From: Bacteroidota bacterium
GTDB lineage: Bacteria > Bacteroidota > Bacteroidia > Bacteroidales > JAAAOM01
Assembly (NCBI GenBank): GCA_009908855.1
Contig: JAAAOM010000033.1
Location: 34,720-98,719, forward strand
Direction: 5' to 3'
Length of the DNA stretch: 64,000 nucleotides
Both the position numbers and the translations under genes were made by a program. The notes under the pieces are model-generated. The model was given only the letters and a program-made list of their open reading frames with translations, had not been told where the DNA came from and did not search any database. Positions 7,136 through 16,392 of this stretch are shown piece by piece; the stretch's first letter is position 1; every line of letters begins with the position of its first letter.

Positions 7136-8255
7136 GCTTAGGAATCATTTTATGCTTCCAATCCTCAAAAATTCCGGCTTTAATTTTTTCCCTGGCTGTT
7201 TTTACCAATTTCAAATAGAATCCCAAATTATGCACACTGGCAATTTGTGCACCCAACATTTCATTCGAAACCACCAGGTGTCGCAAATAGGCTTTTGAGA
7301 AATGGTCAACAAAGGTTGTACCATTCGTATCTATGGGCGTAAAATCACGCATCCACTTTTTATTCTTTATGTTTATAATGCCGTCTGCGGTAAATAACAT
7401 TCCGTTTCTTCCGTTACGTGTAGGCATTACACAGTCAAACATATCTGTTCCCATTGATATGGCTTCCAAAATATTAGCCGGTGTACCAACCCCCATTAAA
7501 TAACGCGGTTTATTGTCCGGTAATATTTCATTCACAATTTTTAACATGGCATACATATCGTTAATGGGTTCTCCGACTGATAACCCGCCAATGGCATTTC
7601 CTTCCAGCTCCATAGAAGCTATAAACTCGGCTGATTGTGTTCTTAAATCGGGATATACACTACCCTGCACAATCGGAAACAGAAATTGCCTGTGTCCATA
7701 AATATCAGCAGTATTCTTAAACTGATTGATGCACCTTTGTAACCATCGGTGCGTAAGCTCCATGGAGGTAATAGCTTCTTTTTTACCACAAGGAAAAGGT
7801 GTGCACTCATCAAATGCCATGATAATATCAGCACCTATTATGCGTTGGATATCAATAACATTTTCAGGGGTAAAAACATGCCTTGAACCATCAATATGAG
7901 ATTGAAAATAGGCGCCCTCTTCTTTTAATTTACGATTATCAGACAATGAAAAAACCTGATACCCGCCACTGTCGGTTAATATCGGTTTATCCCAATGCAT
8001 GAAGCGATGTAAACCACCGGCTTCTTCCATCACCTCCATACCCGGGCGTAAAAATAAATGGTAAGTATTACCCAAAATGATTTGCGCTTCTATATCCTGC
8101 TCCAAATCGCGGTGATGTACACCTTTCACTCCGCCTAATGTTCCCACAGGCATAAAGATTGGTGTTTCTATTTCTCCATGCCCGGTACTAAAAACCCCGG
8201 TTCGTGCAGGGGATTTATCATCAGTAGCCAGTATATTAAAATATGAATTGTTCAT
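7119..8255 (-). CDS. tgt: tRNA-guanine transglycosylase Tgt
   Basis: TIM-barrel enzyme that exchanges G34 of tRNAs with GUN anticodons for preQ1, the committed step to queuosine. Length 378 is normal. Substrate-binding DSGGYQ has D95; the DMFDCVMPTRNGRNG segment holds the nucleophile D274; GLSVGEP is conserved. The usual C-terminal zinc triad C-x-C-x2-C is absent: around residues 309-318 the sequence reads DTNGTTFVDH, although the neighbouring KAYLRHL and HNLGFYL landmarks are kept. The fold may be held without zinc in this lineage. Works downstream of QueC/D/E, encoded 5.7 kb away. A weak -7-like TATATTTG lies at the complement of 8264-8271, almost touching the start codon. Confidence 0.93.
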   Translation of the reverse strand: MNNSYFNILATDDKSPARTGVFSTGHGEIETPIFMPVGTLGGVKGVHHRDLEQDIEAQIILGNTYHLFLRPGMEVMEEAGGLHRFMHWDKPILTDSGGYQVFSLSDNRKLKEEGAYFQSHIDGSRHVFTPENVIDIQRIIGADIIMAFDECTPFPCGKKEAITSMELTHRWLQRCINQFKNTADIYGHRQFLFPIVQGSVYPDLRTQSAEFIASMELEGNAIGGLSVGEPINDMYAMLKIVNEILPDNKPRYLMGVGTPANILEAISMGTDMFDCVMPTRNGRNGMLFTADGIINIKNKKWMRDFTPIDTNGTTFVDHFSKAYLRHLVVSNEMLGAQIASVHNLGFYLKLVKTAREKIKAGIFEDWKHKMIPKLENRL

Positions 8256-8710
8256 TTCGCCGGCAAATATACCCTAAATTAGCAAATCCTCCACTTGTAT
8301 GAAGCATAAAACCAATTGGGATAGCCTGTTTAGATTTCGCCACCAGCAAGGAATACGCCAAATTATGAAAATCATGCTCTGTTGATTTTAGGTATACTTC
8401 CAATGCATCAAACAATTATCAGCGATATTACCTCATATATTGAGTGAATGAGTTGTGAATAAGTTTTTAGGTTATTGGCACCAGGATTTTGTTCGGTATC
8501 AAAACATTTAATAAACTTGTATAAATGTCGTTACGGTCAAAAAATTTGTCACAACTACCCTTTTACCTGCCTAAAGGGCGCAGTGCAAAGACCACCCTTA
8601 AAGAGTCGCCCCGCCCACATAAAGTGGAAGGATTAAGGGCGTTGGCAAAAATTTTAATTATAGACAATCCTTAACTGAACGACATTACAATGTGTATCTA
8701 AATAAGATGA
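8256..8710. other. Intergenic region with a possible small inverted-repeat element
   Basis: No gene seen. A 9-bp inverted pair, AATGTCGTT (8524-8532) and AACGACATT (8678-8686), brackets a segment with a GC-rich core about 8565-8650. The core contains a CCAC…GTGG hairpin and two AAGGGCG repeats. It resembles a non-coding mobile-element remnant (MITE-like); no transposase frame is present. Confidence 0.35.
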
Positions 8711-9853
8711 ATGGAGATTTACTACCAAAATATACTTCGTGATCCAAATCAGTTCTTACTGACTTTGTTTACGCTTTTTGCATTTTTCCAACTGCTATAT
8801 TATTTTTTTTTATACACCAGGTTGGCCTTTAAGAAAATAAGTAATGACCTGCCCAATAATTTTCCGCCGATATCGGTAATCATTTGTGCAAAAAATGAGG
8901 CGGAAAATCTTGGGCTTCATCTGCCCAAGGTGCTCACACAGGATTACCCGGATTTTGAAGTTATTGTTGTTGATGATTGCTCGGAGGACGAAACAGACAT
9001 GGTATTGGCTGATCATAAAAAGCAGTTTTCGCATTTAAAAATCACCTCCATTTCACCGGACCGAAAATTCACCCATGGTAAAAAACTGGCCATTACCGTT
9101 GGTATAAAGGCAGCTACCCACGAATGGCTTGTATTTACGGATGCAGATTGTTACCCGTTATCAGATCAATGGCTTCGGTATCTGGCCCGTAATTTCGATG
9201 AAAAAACACAAATCGTACTGGGTTACAGTGGTTTTCAGCCAAGAGCCACCCTGTTGAATAACTATATTCGTTTCGATGCGTTTTTTATTGCCCTCCAATA
9301 CCTTAGCTACGCCTTAAACAGAAATCCTTATATGGGAGTTGGCAGAAACCTGGCTTATCGAAAATCTTTGTTTTTCAAACATAAAGGATTTGCCAAACAT
9401 TATCATATTTTATCAGGTGATGACGACCTGTTTGTAAATGAAAATGCCACAAAAGATAATACAAAGGTTGAGATACATCCGAAAAGTTTTACCCGCTCTG
9501 AAATGAAACCAACATTCAGAGAATTTTTCAAACAAAAAATGCGGCACTTTAGCACCTATAAATTATATAAACCGAAACATAAATATTTGCTGGTAACAGA
9601 ACTGCTTACACGTCTTGGCTTTTACGGCTGTTTCGTGTATTTAATGACAATGAATTTATTTGTGTACGAAGTGTTAATTATTTTTAGCATAAGGTTTTTC
9701 ATTCAATTTATTATTTTTACCACTTCACAAATGAAACTAAAAGAAAAACATATTTGGCCCACATCGCCAATTTTTGATGTTATATCTTTGTTTATTAATT
9801 TTGGAATTGATCTGAATAAACGACTTAGAACAGGAAGAGGACAATGGCAGTAA
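8711..9853 (+). CDS. Membrane-anchored family 2 glycosyltransferase
   Basis: 380 residues. One N-terminal membrane helix (about 15-37) is followed by a GT-A domain: PPISVIICAKNEAENLG, VIVVDDCSEDETD, the metal/nucleotide-binding FTDADC (D144, D146), GDDDLFVNENA as acceptor-site aspartates, and QKMRHFS in the position of the processive-type QxxRW. Two or three helices follow (YGCFVYLMTMNLFVYEVLIIFSIRFFIQFIIF). It transfers a sugar on the cytoplasmic face of the inner membrane; substrate unknown. Its last 10 nt overlap the start of the following sigma factor gene, so the two are co-transcribed. Confidence 0.85.
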   Translation: MEIYYQNILRDPNQFLLTLFTLFAFFQLLYYFFLYTRLAFKKISNDLPNNFPPISVIICAKNEAENLGLHLPKVLTQDYPDFEVIVVDDCSEDETDMVLADHKKQFSHLKITSISPDRKFTHGKKLAITVGIKAATHEWLVFTDADCYPLSDQWLRYLARNFDEKTQIVLGYSGFQPRATLLNNYIRFDAFFIALQYLSYALNRNPYMGVGRNLAYRKSLFFKHKGFAKHYHILSGDDDLFVNENATKDNTKVEIHPKSFTRSEMKPTFREFFKQKMRHFSTYKLYKPKHKYLLVTELLTRLGFYGCFVYLMTMNLFVYEVLIIFSIRFFIQFIIFTTSQMKLKEKHIWPTSPIFDVISLFINFGIDLNKRLRTGRGQWQ

Positions 9854-10443
9854 GTACAAATTTATCTGATAAAGCGCGACTGGATTATGAGCTGGTAAAA
9901 AGAGCTGCCAAGGGAGATCAAAAAGCATATGCCGATCTGCTTGGAAAATACCGGGATGCCATCTATTTCATGCTTCTCAAAATGGTTAATAATCCCAGTG
10001 ATGCTGAAGACCTGACAATTGAAGCATTTGGAAAGGCATTTAAAAACATCCAACAATATACACCCAACTACGCTTTTAGTACCTGGTTATTCAAAATTGC
10101 ATCAAACAACTGCATCGATTTTATACGTAAAAAAAAGGCCAACATGATATCGCTGGATGAGCATGATGATGAACAGGATCGTGCACCAACCGATATCCAG
10201 GCTTCATCGTTAGACCCCGAAGAAAGTCTGATGAAACAACAGAAAGTTGATCTGATGCGGAGTATAGTTTCCAAGCTGAAACCACGATACCGCAGGTTAA
10301 TTGAATTAAGGTATTTCAAAGAATTGTCATACGAAGAAATATCTGAAGAACTTGAATTGCCTATTGGTACGGTTAAGGCACAGCTTTTCAGGGCGCGCGA
10401 ATTGCTTTTCAATATTTTAAAAACATCCAACCAAAAAATATAA
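9844..10443 (+). CDS. RNA polymerase sigma factor, ECF subfamily
   Basis: 199 residues. Sigma region 2 is at about 18-95 (AYADLLGKYRDAIYFMLLKMV, DAEDLTIEAFGKAF, FSTWLFKIASNNCIDFIRKKK) and region 4 at about 140-190 (LKPRYRRLIELRYFKELSYEEISEELELPIGTVKAQLFRARELL). An acidic linker separates them. It directs core RNA polymerase to a subset of promoters. No anti-sigma factor gene adjoins; instead it overlaps the glycosyltransferase gene by 10 nt and is followed 24 nt later by rsmG. The context suggests a constitutive, growth-linked sigma factor rather than a FecI-type one; target genes unknown. Confidence 0.9.
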   Translation: MAVSTNLSDKARLDYELVKRAAKGDQKAYADLLGKYRDAIYFMLLKMVNNPSDAEDLTIEAFGKAFKNIQQYTPNYAFSTWLFKIASNNCIDFIRKKKANMISLDEHDDEQDRAPTDIQASSLDPEESLMKQQKVDLMRSIVSKLKPRYRRLIELRYFKELSYEEISEELELPIGTVKAQLFRARELLFNILKTSNQKI

Positions 10444-10467
10444 ATTGGCATAGGCGGGTTTCTATTC

Positions 10468-11094
10468 ATGGAACTAATTCATAAATATTTCCCACATTTA
10501 ACAACCAGGCAGGTCGAACAGTTTGAGCAACTGAAGCCACTTTATACCGACTGGAATCAGAAGATCAATGTAGTTTCGCGAAAGGATCTGGACAATTTAT
10601 ACCAAAACCACATTTTGCACTCCCTGTCCATTGCACGATGTTATACATTTAATAAAGGGCATACAGTTGCTGATGTGGGAACAGGCGGCGGTTTTCCAGG
10701 CATTCCACTGGCCATTATGTTCCCCGATGTAAGTTTTACTTTAATTGATGCCACGGCAAAAAAATTAAAAGTGGTGGAGTCGGTAGCCCGTGAAATTAAC
10801 CTGACAAACTGCCAAATACGCCATAATCGGATTGAAAATATACAGGAGCGTTATCATTTTGTTGTTAGTCGTGCGGTTACTCAATTTCCGGTTTTTGTAA
10901 ACTGGGTATGGCGAAAAATTAAACCACAAACCAGCCATTTATCCGACCGGGACAATGGAATTTTTTATCTGAAAGGCGGTGATTTTGAACAAGAAATCAT
11001 CAATTACAAATGGGTGCAGGTTAAATCGGTATCCGATTATTATCAGGAAGATTTTTTTGAAACCAAAAAAATCATTTACCTTCCAAAAAAATAA
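10468..11094 (+). CDS. rsmG: 16S rRNA (guanine-527-N7)-methyltransferase RsmG
   Basis: 208 residues, normal for the family. N-terminal helix region with KINVVSRKD and LYQNHILHSL, then the SAM-binding VADVGTGGGFPGIPLAIMFP (about 67-86), DATAKKL, and VVSRAVTQFP. Methylates N7 of G527 in 16S rRNA; loss in other bacteria gives low-level streptomycin resistance. It is third in the row behind the GT2 and sigma factor genes, and rpmH follows under its own promoter. Confidence 0.93.
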   Translation: MELIHKYFPHLTTRQVEQFEQLKPLYTDWNQKINVVSRKDLDNLYQNHILHSLSIARCYTFNKGHTVADVGTGGGFPGIPLAIMFPDVSFTLIDATAKKLKVVESVAREINLTNCQIRHNRIENIQERYHFVVSRAVTQFPVFVNWVWRKIKPQTSHLSDRDNGIFYLKGGDFEQEIINYKWVQVKSVSDYYQEDFFETKKIIYLPKK

Positions 11095-11105
11095 AATTTA
11101 TTCTA

Positions 11106-11135
11106 TTGTATGCAATATTTATTTTATTACCTTTG
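11106..11135 (+). promoter_or_regulatory. Predicted promoter of rpmH
   Basis: TTG at 11106-11108, exactly 19 nt, then TACCTTTG at 11128-11135: a near-ideal Bacteroidota vegetative promoter. It leaves a leader of about 40 nt before the L34 ATG. Confidence 0.65.
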
Positions 11136-11180
11136 CAACCTCTAAAAATCAGATGATAGACGAATAAACACAATAATGTC

Positions 11181-11339
11181 ATGAAACGAACATTTCAACC
11201 ATCCAGGAGAAAAAGAAAGAATAAGCACGGTTTTAGAGACAGAATGAAATCCGTTGGTGGAAGAAAAGTACTTAATGCCCGTCGTGCAAAAGGCAGAAAA
11301 AAGGTTTCTGTTTCTGACGAACCCCGTCATAAATGCTGA
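11181..11339 (+). CDS. rpmH: 50S ribosomal protein L34
   Basis: A 52-residue frame from the ATG at 11181: [20 protein letters not shown], then [20 protein letters not shown], then a short tail. The KRTFQPS start, KHGFR and [14 protein letters not shown] are diagnostic of bL34, a very basic protein of the large ribosomal subunit. The C-terminal tail ([11 protein letters not shown]) is a little longer than in the 46-residue E. coli protein, as is common in this phylum. Own promoter; no dnaA or rnpA next to it, unlike the classical arrangement. Confidence 0.95.
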   Translation: MKRTFQPSRRKRKNKHGFRDRMKSVGGRKVLNARRAKGRKKVSVSDEPRHKC

Positions 11340-11697
11340 TAAACTTCGGGAGGTTATTCCTGATTTATGCTTTCCAATGGATTTGATATTTATATTTTAT
11401 CCAACAATTCACAATGGCTTTGGTCAATTAATGTAATACGATTGCGATCATTTGTTTTAGGTCAACAAAAAAGTCCATTTTAACTCCCTCCGCATTTCAA
11501 CCTTACCCCGGGTCTTATATTAATAATTGATTTATTCTCTTATTTTACAGGTAAAAATTATATTTGCAGTTAACATGTTTTAAATAGCTGATAGGTATAT
11601 CGAATTCGCAGGGCTTTCAATTAACATTGTAGATAATTCCTTGCAGGATATTGGATTTATATTGGTAGTCATCAGCTTACATTAATCAGGGCTCAAC
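11340..11697. other. Intergenic region after rpmH
   Basis: About 360 nt, AT-rich, no gene seen. TATATTTG at 11559-11566 matches the -7 promoter element for the following glycosyltransferase operon, but no TTG lies at the right distance, so it is only a weak candidate. Confidence 0.4.
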
Positions 11698-12516
11698 ATG
11701 TACGGCAATTATAAAACAGGTATCGTAATACCATGCTTCAACGAACACAAACGATTGAACGTAGCATTAATAGATGATTATATTAAAAATACATCGGGAG
11801 TAATGCTGCTTTTTGTCGATGATGGCAGCACAGATAATACAAAATCGTTATTACAACAAATTGATAATGAATACTCTGCAGTTTCATGCTTTTACCTGGA
11901 TCAAAACCAGGGCAAAGCAGAAGCAGTACGACAGGGGATAAACCATCTGTTACAAAATGGTCTTACGTATGTCGGGTATTTTGATGCCGATTTTTCTACC
12001 CCCCTTAGTTGTATCAATACATTTATTGAGATACTCGAAGATTCGAATGAGCAGTTATCAGTAGTAATCGGATCGCGCGTTAAAAGGTCAGGATCAGAAA
12101 TCAGCCGGAAGTTATCCAGACACATAATAGGAAGGATTTTTGCAACCTTAATTTCCTATACACTTGGTTTACCCGTTTATGACACACAATGCGGTGCCAA
12201 GATATTCAGGCGCGAAGTGGCCGAAAATGTATTCAGTGAAAGATTTCAAAATCGTTGGCTCTTTGATGTCGAAATATTCGCAAGGTGTATTATTAAACTG
12301 GGGTATAAAAATACCAACAACATGATACTGGAATACCCCCTTGAAATATGGAAAGATGCAGGTGATAGCAGAATAAAATTCAAAGATTCTGTTAAATTAC
12401 CATTTGCTTTATTAAAATTGTATGTAATATTCCATCATAAAATAAAAAAAATAAAAATAGCCGAGGCCAACCATGACAAAAAAACAAAAAAAGGTATCAA
12501 AAGCTCCCGGGCGTAA
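11698..12516 (+). CDS. Family 2 glycosyltransferase, polyprenyl/dolichyl-phosphate sugar synthase type
   Basis: 272 residues, soluble GT-A fold. Motifs: TGIVIPCFNEHKRLN, LLFVDDGSTDNTKSLL, metal-binding YFDADFSTP, GSRV, then SRHIIGRIFATLISYTLGLPVYDTQCGAKIF and RWLFDVEIF, the signature of DPM/DPG synthases. It would make a polyprenyl-phosphate sugar that a GT-C enzyme uses on the outer face of the membrane. That fits the next gene, a GT39-like GT-C protein whose start overlaps this gene by 44 nt. The sugar (mannose or glucose) cannot be told from sequence. Confidence 0.87.
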   Translation: MYGNYKTGIVIPCFNEHKRLNVALIDDYIKNTSGVMLLFVDDGSTDNTKSLLQQIDNEYSAVSCFYLDQNQGKAEAVRQGINHLLQNGLTYVGYFDADFSTPLSCINTFIEILEDSNEQLSVVIGSRVKRSGSEISRKLSRHIIGRIFATLISYTLGLPVYDTQCGAKIFRREVAENVFSERFQNRWLFDVEIFARCIIKLGYKNTNNMILEYPLEIWKDAGDSRIKFKDSVKLPFALLKLYVIFHHKIKKIKIAEANHDKKTKKGIKSSRA

Positions 12517-15223
12517 ACCATTATCCATAATTTTCAATGTTGAATCTGAAGCAAATTTATCATCGGTTCAAAAAACCATAAAAAATTTCAGCAATAACAT
12601 TGAAAAAGAAGACCAGATAATTGTATTAAGCGATGTGATTCAGCAATCAGAAAATCAGGATGCTGATAGTCATACCGCAAGTACGCAAAACATTAGCTAT
12701 TTAAACATCTCCTCCGATAAAGAATTATTACATACCATTAATAATGAGCAGATTATGCTTGTTACAGGCGAAAGCCTTCATGCTGAGCTTACATTAAACG
12801 AAGTAATACACCAGAAAAAAGAAATTCATGAAGGCATCCTTTATTTAAATTATTCAAATACCGGCCTGATATATGACAAAGCTCCAATACTGATATTCAA
12901 CAAATTATTACTGGAAGAACACGCCGGTATAATCAAAAACTCGGCCGGATTTCATCGCACAATATTGTTTATAATTGACCGCAGTGTCCGGAATATACAA
13001 TCCGGAATCTTGCCTAAACAGTCGAATGTAAATTTCAATTCAAAAATCAGTATTGGGCAATGGGCAGGTTCGTTAAAGTTATGGTATTCATGGCTTGTAA
13101 CTGAACCGGTAAAGGAAATTTTTATCCAAAAAAAAATAGGTTATGGTAACAACGCACCCATATTCAGACTGGCATTTTTGGTTATAGCCATCACTTCATT
13201 GGCCTTTATGCTAATATTCTCGAAAGACGCCGGAATATCAGGCGATGAACCGGTAAATTATGAGCATGCCGAATACGTTTACAACTATTATGCCGAAGGT
13301 GACAGTGCCGCCTTGCACACACCAAAAACCAAATTGCAATATTATGGCCAATCATTCGACAACTTAACTTACCTTTATAATCATATCACCGGTAGTGATA
13401 ATCCATACCGAAGCCGTCATTTTTTTAACTCACTTACCGGTTGGCTGGCTATGTTATTCACCGGGATACTGGCAATTTATTTAATGGGTTGGCGAGCCGG
13501 CGTGTTGGCATTTTTATTAATCGTTTTTTCACCCCGATTTCTTGGACATGCCTGGAACAATCCGAAAGACATACCATTTGCCTTTACCTATATCCTATGT
13601 TTGTTTTATCAGATAAAACTATTAGCCGAATTGCCGAAACTCAAGTATTCAACACTTATTACATTGGCCTTTGCCATAGGTTTATCGATAAGTGTGAGAA
13701 TTGGAGGATTACTTTTAATCATATACCAGTTTTTATTCCTGGCCATTTATGCGGTAGCTGTAAGACCCTATAAAAACACGCCCAAACCATTAAATAATTT
13801 TATTAATACCGGGCTACAGTTATTAGGTGTTAGCGTAATTGGTTATTTCCTGGGCCTGGTCATGTGGCCCTATGCACTGGAAGACCCGTTTAATCATCCT
13901 TTTGAAGCGCTTGAAATGATGACTAATTTCTCTGCCAGCTTAAAACAGGCCTTTATGGGAGATGTTATTTGGTCGGACAAGGCACCCTGGTACTATACAC
14001 CTATTTATATATTGTTTACCACACCCATTGTTATAATAGCCGGTATGGCGATATTTGCGATTTTCGTGTGGAAACATCCACGTAAAAAACTATTTCTTAA
14101 CTTATTTGTAGCATTTGCATTTGCCTTCCCCATTGTATATATCATTTATCGTGGGTCGAATGTATACGGAGGATGGCGTCATGTACTATTTTCATTTCCG
14201 CCCTTAATAGTGATCGCCAGTGTCGGTCTAAACGAGTTGCTTAACAGGTTTAAACCAAAATTACAGCCCTATCTACTGGCTGTTGTAATATTATCAATGG
14301 CCTTGCCTATTTACCATACCTTTAATAATCATCCCTATCAGTATGTTTATTTCAATCAGTTTGTAGGTGGCGTAAATGGTGCTTATGGCGACTATGAAAT
14401 GGATTATTATTACCATTCCCTAAAAGAAACAACCGAGTGGGTATTAGAGAATAAATTGGATGAAGCCAGTATAGACGATAAGCTGGTGGTTGCATCGAAT
14501 CATTCATCGTTAAGCGGTAACTATATCAATAAACATCGCGATAAAATTTCCATGCCTTATATCCGATATTACGAAAGAGGAAACACAGATTGGGATTATG
14601 CTGTTATAGCCAACAGCTATATCAGTCCATACCAGCAAGAAAAAGGATATTGGCCACCGGCCAATGCCGTATATGAAGTTAAAGTTGGAGATGCGGTTAT
14701 TGGTGCGGTTATTGAACGCACAGACAGAAATGATTACTATGGTTACCAGGCGATGAGAAACAGAAACTATAGCCAAGCCATCGTACATTTTGAAAAAGCA
14801 TTAGAGGCGAATCCAAATAATGAAGCAGCCCGAATAAACCTTGCTCGGATACTAATTGAGCAGAACCGACTGAATGAAGCGCAAAAGATTGCTCAAAAAA
14901 CGCTCCAGATTTATAAGGACTATGACAAAGCGCTGAATCTGCTTGGTACGGTCTACATGAAAAAAGGAGAGTTTGAGAATGCGTTGGGAACATTCAATTA
15001 TTTGCTAAAAATAAATCCTAAATATACCACAGCCTTTCACAATATCGGTGTTATTCTTTTAAATCAACAAAAATTAGATCAAGCACTTACTTACTTTCAA
15101 AAAGCCATTGATGCTAATCCGCGTTATAAGCCTTCATACATGGGCATTGCGCATATTTTGCGTCAACAAGGCAGAAATGAAGAAGCACAACGCGTGATCA
15201 AAGCCGCCCAAAGTATACAATAA
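12473..15223 (+). CDS. Large GT39-like glycosyltransferase with N-terminal GT-A-like domain and C-terminal TPRs
   Basis: 916 residues in three parts. About 1-220: a soluble segment beginning PLSIIFNVESEANLSSVQKTI, which has the look of a degenerate GT-A nucleotide-binding start but lacks a DxD. About 230-620: a multi-helix GT-C domain; the first loop DAGISGDEPVNYEHAEY holds the acidic pair expected of the catalytic site, with further landmarks in FLGHAWNNPKDIPFAF and YGGWRHVLFSFPP. About 740-910: about four TPRs (AIVHFEKALEANPNNEAARI, then ALGTFNYLLKINPKYTTAFH, then ALTYFQKAIDANPRYKPSYM). It probably transfers a lipid-linked sugar to protein or glycan. It overlaps the upstream synthase gene, which likely makes the donor. 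Confidence 0.75.
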   Translation: MTKKQKKVSKAPGRKPLSIIFNVESEANLSSVQKTIKNFSNNIEKEDQIIVLSDVIQQSENQDADSHTASTQNISYLNISSDKELLHTINNEQIMLVTGESLHAELTLNEVIHQKKEIHEGILYLNYSNTGLIYDKAPILIFNKLLLEEHAGIIKNSAGFHRTILFIIDRSVRNIQSGILPKQSNVNFNSKISIGQWAGSLKLWYSWLVTEPVKEIFIQKKIGYGNNAPIFRLAFLVIAITSLAFMLIFSKDAGISGDEPVNYEHAEYVYNYYAEGDSAALHTPKTKLQYYGQSFDNLTYLYNHITGSDNPYRSRHFFNSLTGWLAMLFTGILAIYLMGWRAGVLAFLLIVFSPRFLGHAWNNPKDIPFAFTYILCLFYQIKLLAELPKLKYSTLITLAFAIGLSISVRIGGLLLIIYQFLFLAIYAVAVRPYKNTPKPLNNFINTGLQLLGVSVIGYFLGLVMWPYALEDPFNHPFEALEMMTNFSASLKQAFMGDVIWSDKAPWYYTPIYILFTTPIVIIAGMAIFAIFVWKHPRKKLFLNLFVAFAFAFPIVYIIYRGSNVYGGWRHVLFSFPPLIVIASVGLNELLNRFKPKLQPYLLAVVILSMALPIYHTFNNHPYQYVYFNQFVGGVNGAYGDYEMDYYYHSLKETTEWVLENKLDEASIDDKLVVASNHSSLSGNYINKHRDKISMPYIRYYERGNTDWDYAVIANSYISPYQQEKGYWPPANAVYEVKVGDAVIGAVIERTDRNDYYGYQAMRNRNYSQAIVHFEKALEANPNNEAARINLARILIEQNRLNEAQKIAQKTLQIYKDYDKALNLLGTVYMKKGEFENALGTFNYLLKINPKYTTAFHNIGVILLNQQKLDQALTYFQKAIDANPRYKPSYMGIAHILRQQGRNEEAQRVIKAAQSIQ

Positions 15224-15226
15224 AAC

Positions 15227-16330
15227 ATGAACAGAATAACACGGTATATCATAATTGCGGTTATAGCGGCCATTGTGGGGTTTATTTTATGGTATTTCCA
15301 GCACATTGTAGCGTATATATTAATCTCCGGTGTTTTATCGTTGGTTGGTAGACCCATTGTAGATATGATGGGACAAATAAGAATAAATCAACGAAAAATT
15401 GCGCTCGGGCTGAGAGCACTTTCCGCTTTGATTATTTTGTGGCTGATATTTTTTACTTTTTTCAGAATATTTATTCCCCTGGTTGCCAACGAAGCCTATG
15501 CATTGTCAAATTTAGATGTTAATAAAGCAGTTGAAAGTCTTGAAGTACCTATCGACAGGTTTGAACAACTGGTAAATAAGTTTTTCGTTTCCGATTCGTC
15601 GTTTTCATTGGAGGATTATTTAACACAAAAAATAATATCAGTGCTCGACATTTCAATCTTATCAAACTTCGTAGGTTCGCTGGCAAGTGTGTTGGGTAAT
15701 ATATTTGTAGCCATTTTTGCCATTTCCTTCATCACCTTTTTCTTTTTGAAAGACGAAAATTTGTTTTCAAACGCCATACTTGCCTTTGTACCTGACCATG
15801 AAGTATCACAGGTTAAACATGCGCTCAAATCAACCCGCCGCTTACTTATGAGGTATTTCATAGGTATTGGCGGGCAAATTACCGGGATTATCATCCTTGT
15901 TACTGCCGGACTAAGCATTGTTGGCATCGAATTTAGCAGGGCATTGGTAATGGGGTTAATTGCCGGTATAATGAATGTAATTCCCTACTTAGGCCCTGTA
16001 TTAGGTACTACCATCGGACTTGTTTTGGGAATAGCCGGTAATCTTGATCTCAATTTTTATGATGAACTGGTTCCGCTAACTATTTACATGGTCCTGGTAT
16101 TTATTACGGTACAACTAATTGACAATACACTTTTTCAACCGCTCATTTACTCAAGCAGTGTAAATGCTCATCCACTGGAAATATTTTTGGTTATCATGAT
16201 TGCAGCCAGTTTAGCGGGTATAGCAGGTATGATTTTAGCCATACCCACCTACACCATACTGCGGGTTTTTGCAAAAGAGTTTTTCAGCGAGTTTAAAATT
16301 GTTAAAAAATTAACCCGGAATATTGAATAA
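15227..16330 (+). CDS. AI-2E family transporter (PerM/YdiK type permease)
   Basis: 367 residues with about eight membrane helices in the family layout: two N-terminal helices, a soluble segment about 90-150, the paired helices around ASVLGNIFVAIFAISFITFFFLKDE, and the C-terminal block from GGQITGIIILVTAGLSIVGI to LAGIAGMILAIPTYTILRVF. The family includes the AI-2 exporter TqsA and Na+/H+ antiporters, so the substrate is open. It starts 3 nt after the preceding stop, suggesting the same transcript. Confidence 0.85.
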   Translation: MNRITRYIIIAVIAAIVGFILWYFQHIVAYILISGVLSLVGRPIVDMMGQIRINQRKIALGLRALSALIILWLIFFTFFRIFIPLVANEAYALSNLDVNKAVESLEVPIDRFEQLVNKFFVSDSSFSLEDYLTQKIISVLDISILSNFVGSLASVLGNIFVAIFAISFITFFFLKDENLFSNAILAFVPDHEVSQVKHALKSTRRLLMRYFIGIGGQITGIIILVTAGLSIVGIEFSRALVMGLIAGIMNVIPYLGPVLGTTIGLVLGIAGNLDLNFYDELVPLTIYMVLVFITVQLIDNTLFQPLIYSSSVNAHPLEIFLVIMIAASLAGIAGMILAIPTYTILRVFAKEFFSEFKIVKKLTRNIE

Positions 16331-16392
16331 GTTTTTTTTACATTCACCGCCGATATCAATATATTTACGGGTTTAATACAGGATTGAGCAAA

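Noticed and set aside
8264..8271. TATATTTG as a tgt promoter
   Set aside because: It would leave only a few bases before the start codon, and no TTG lies at the right distance; mentioned in the tgt entry only.
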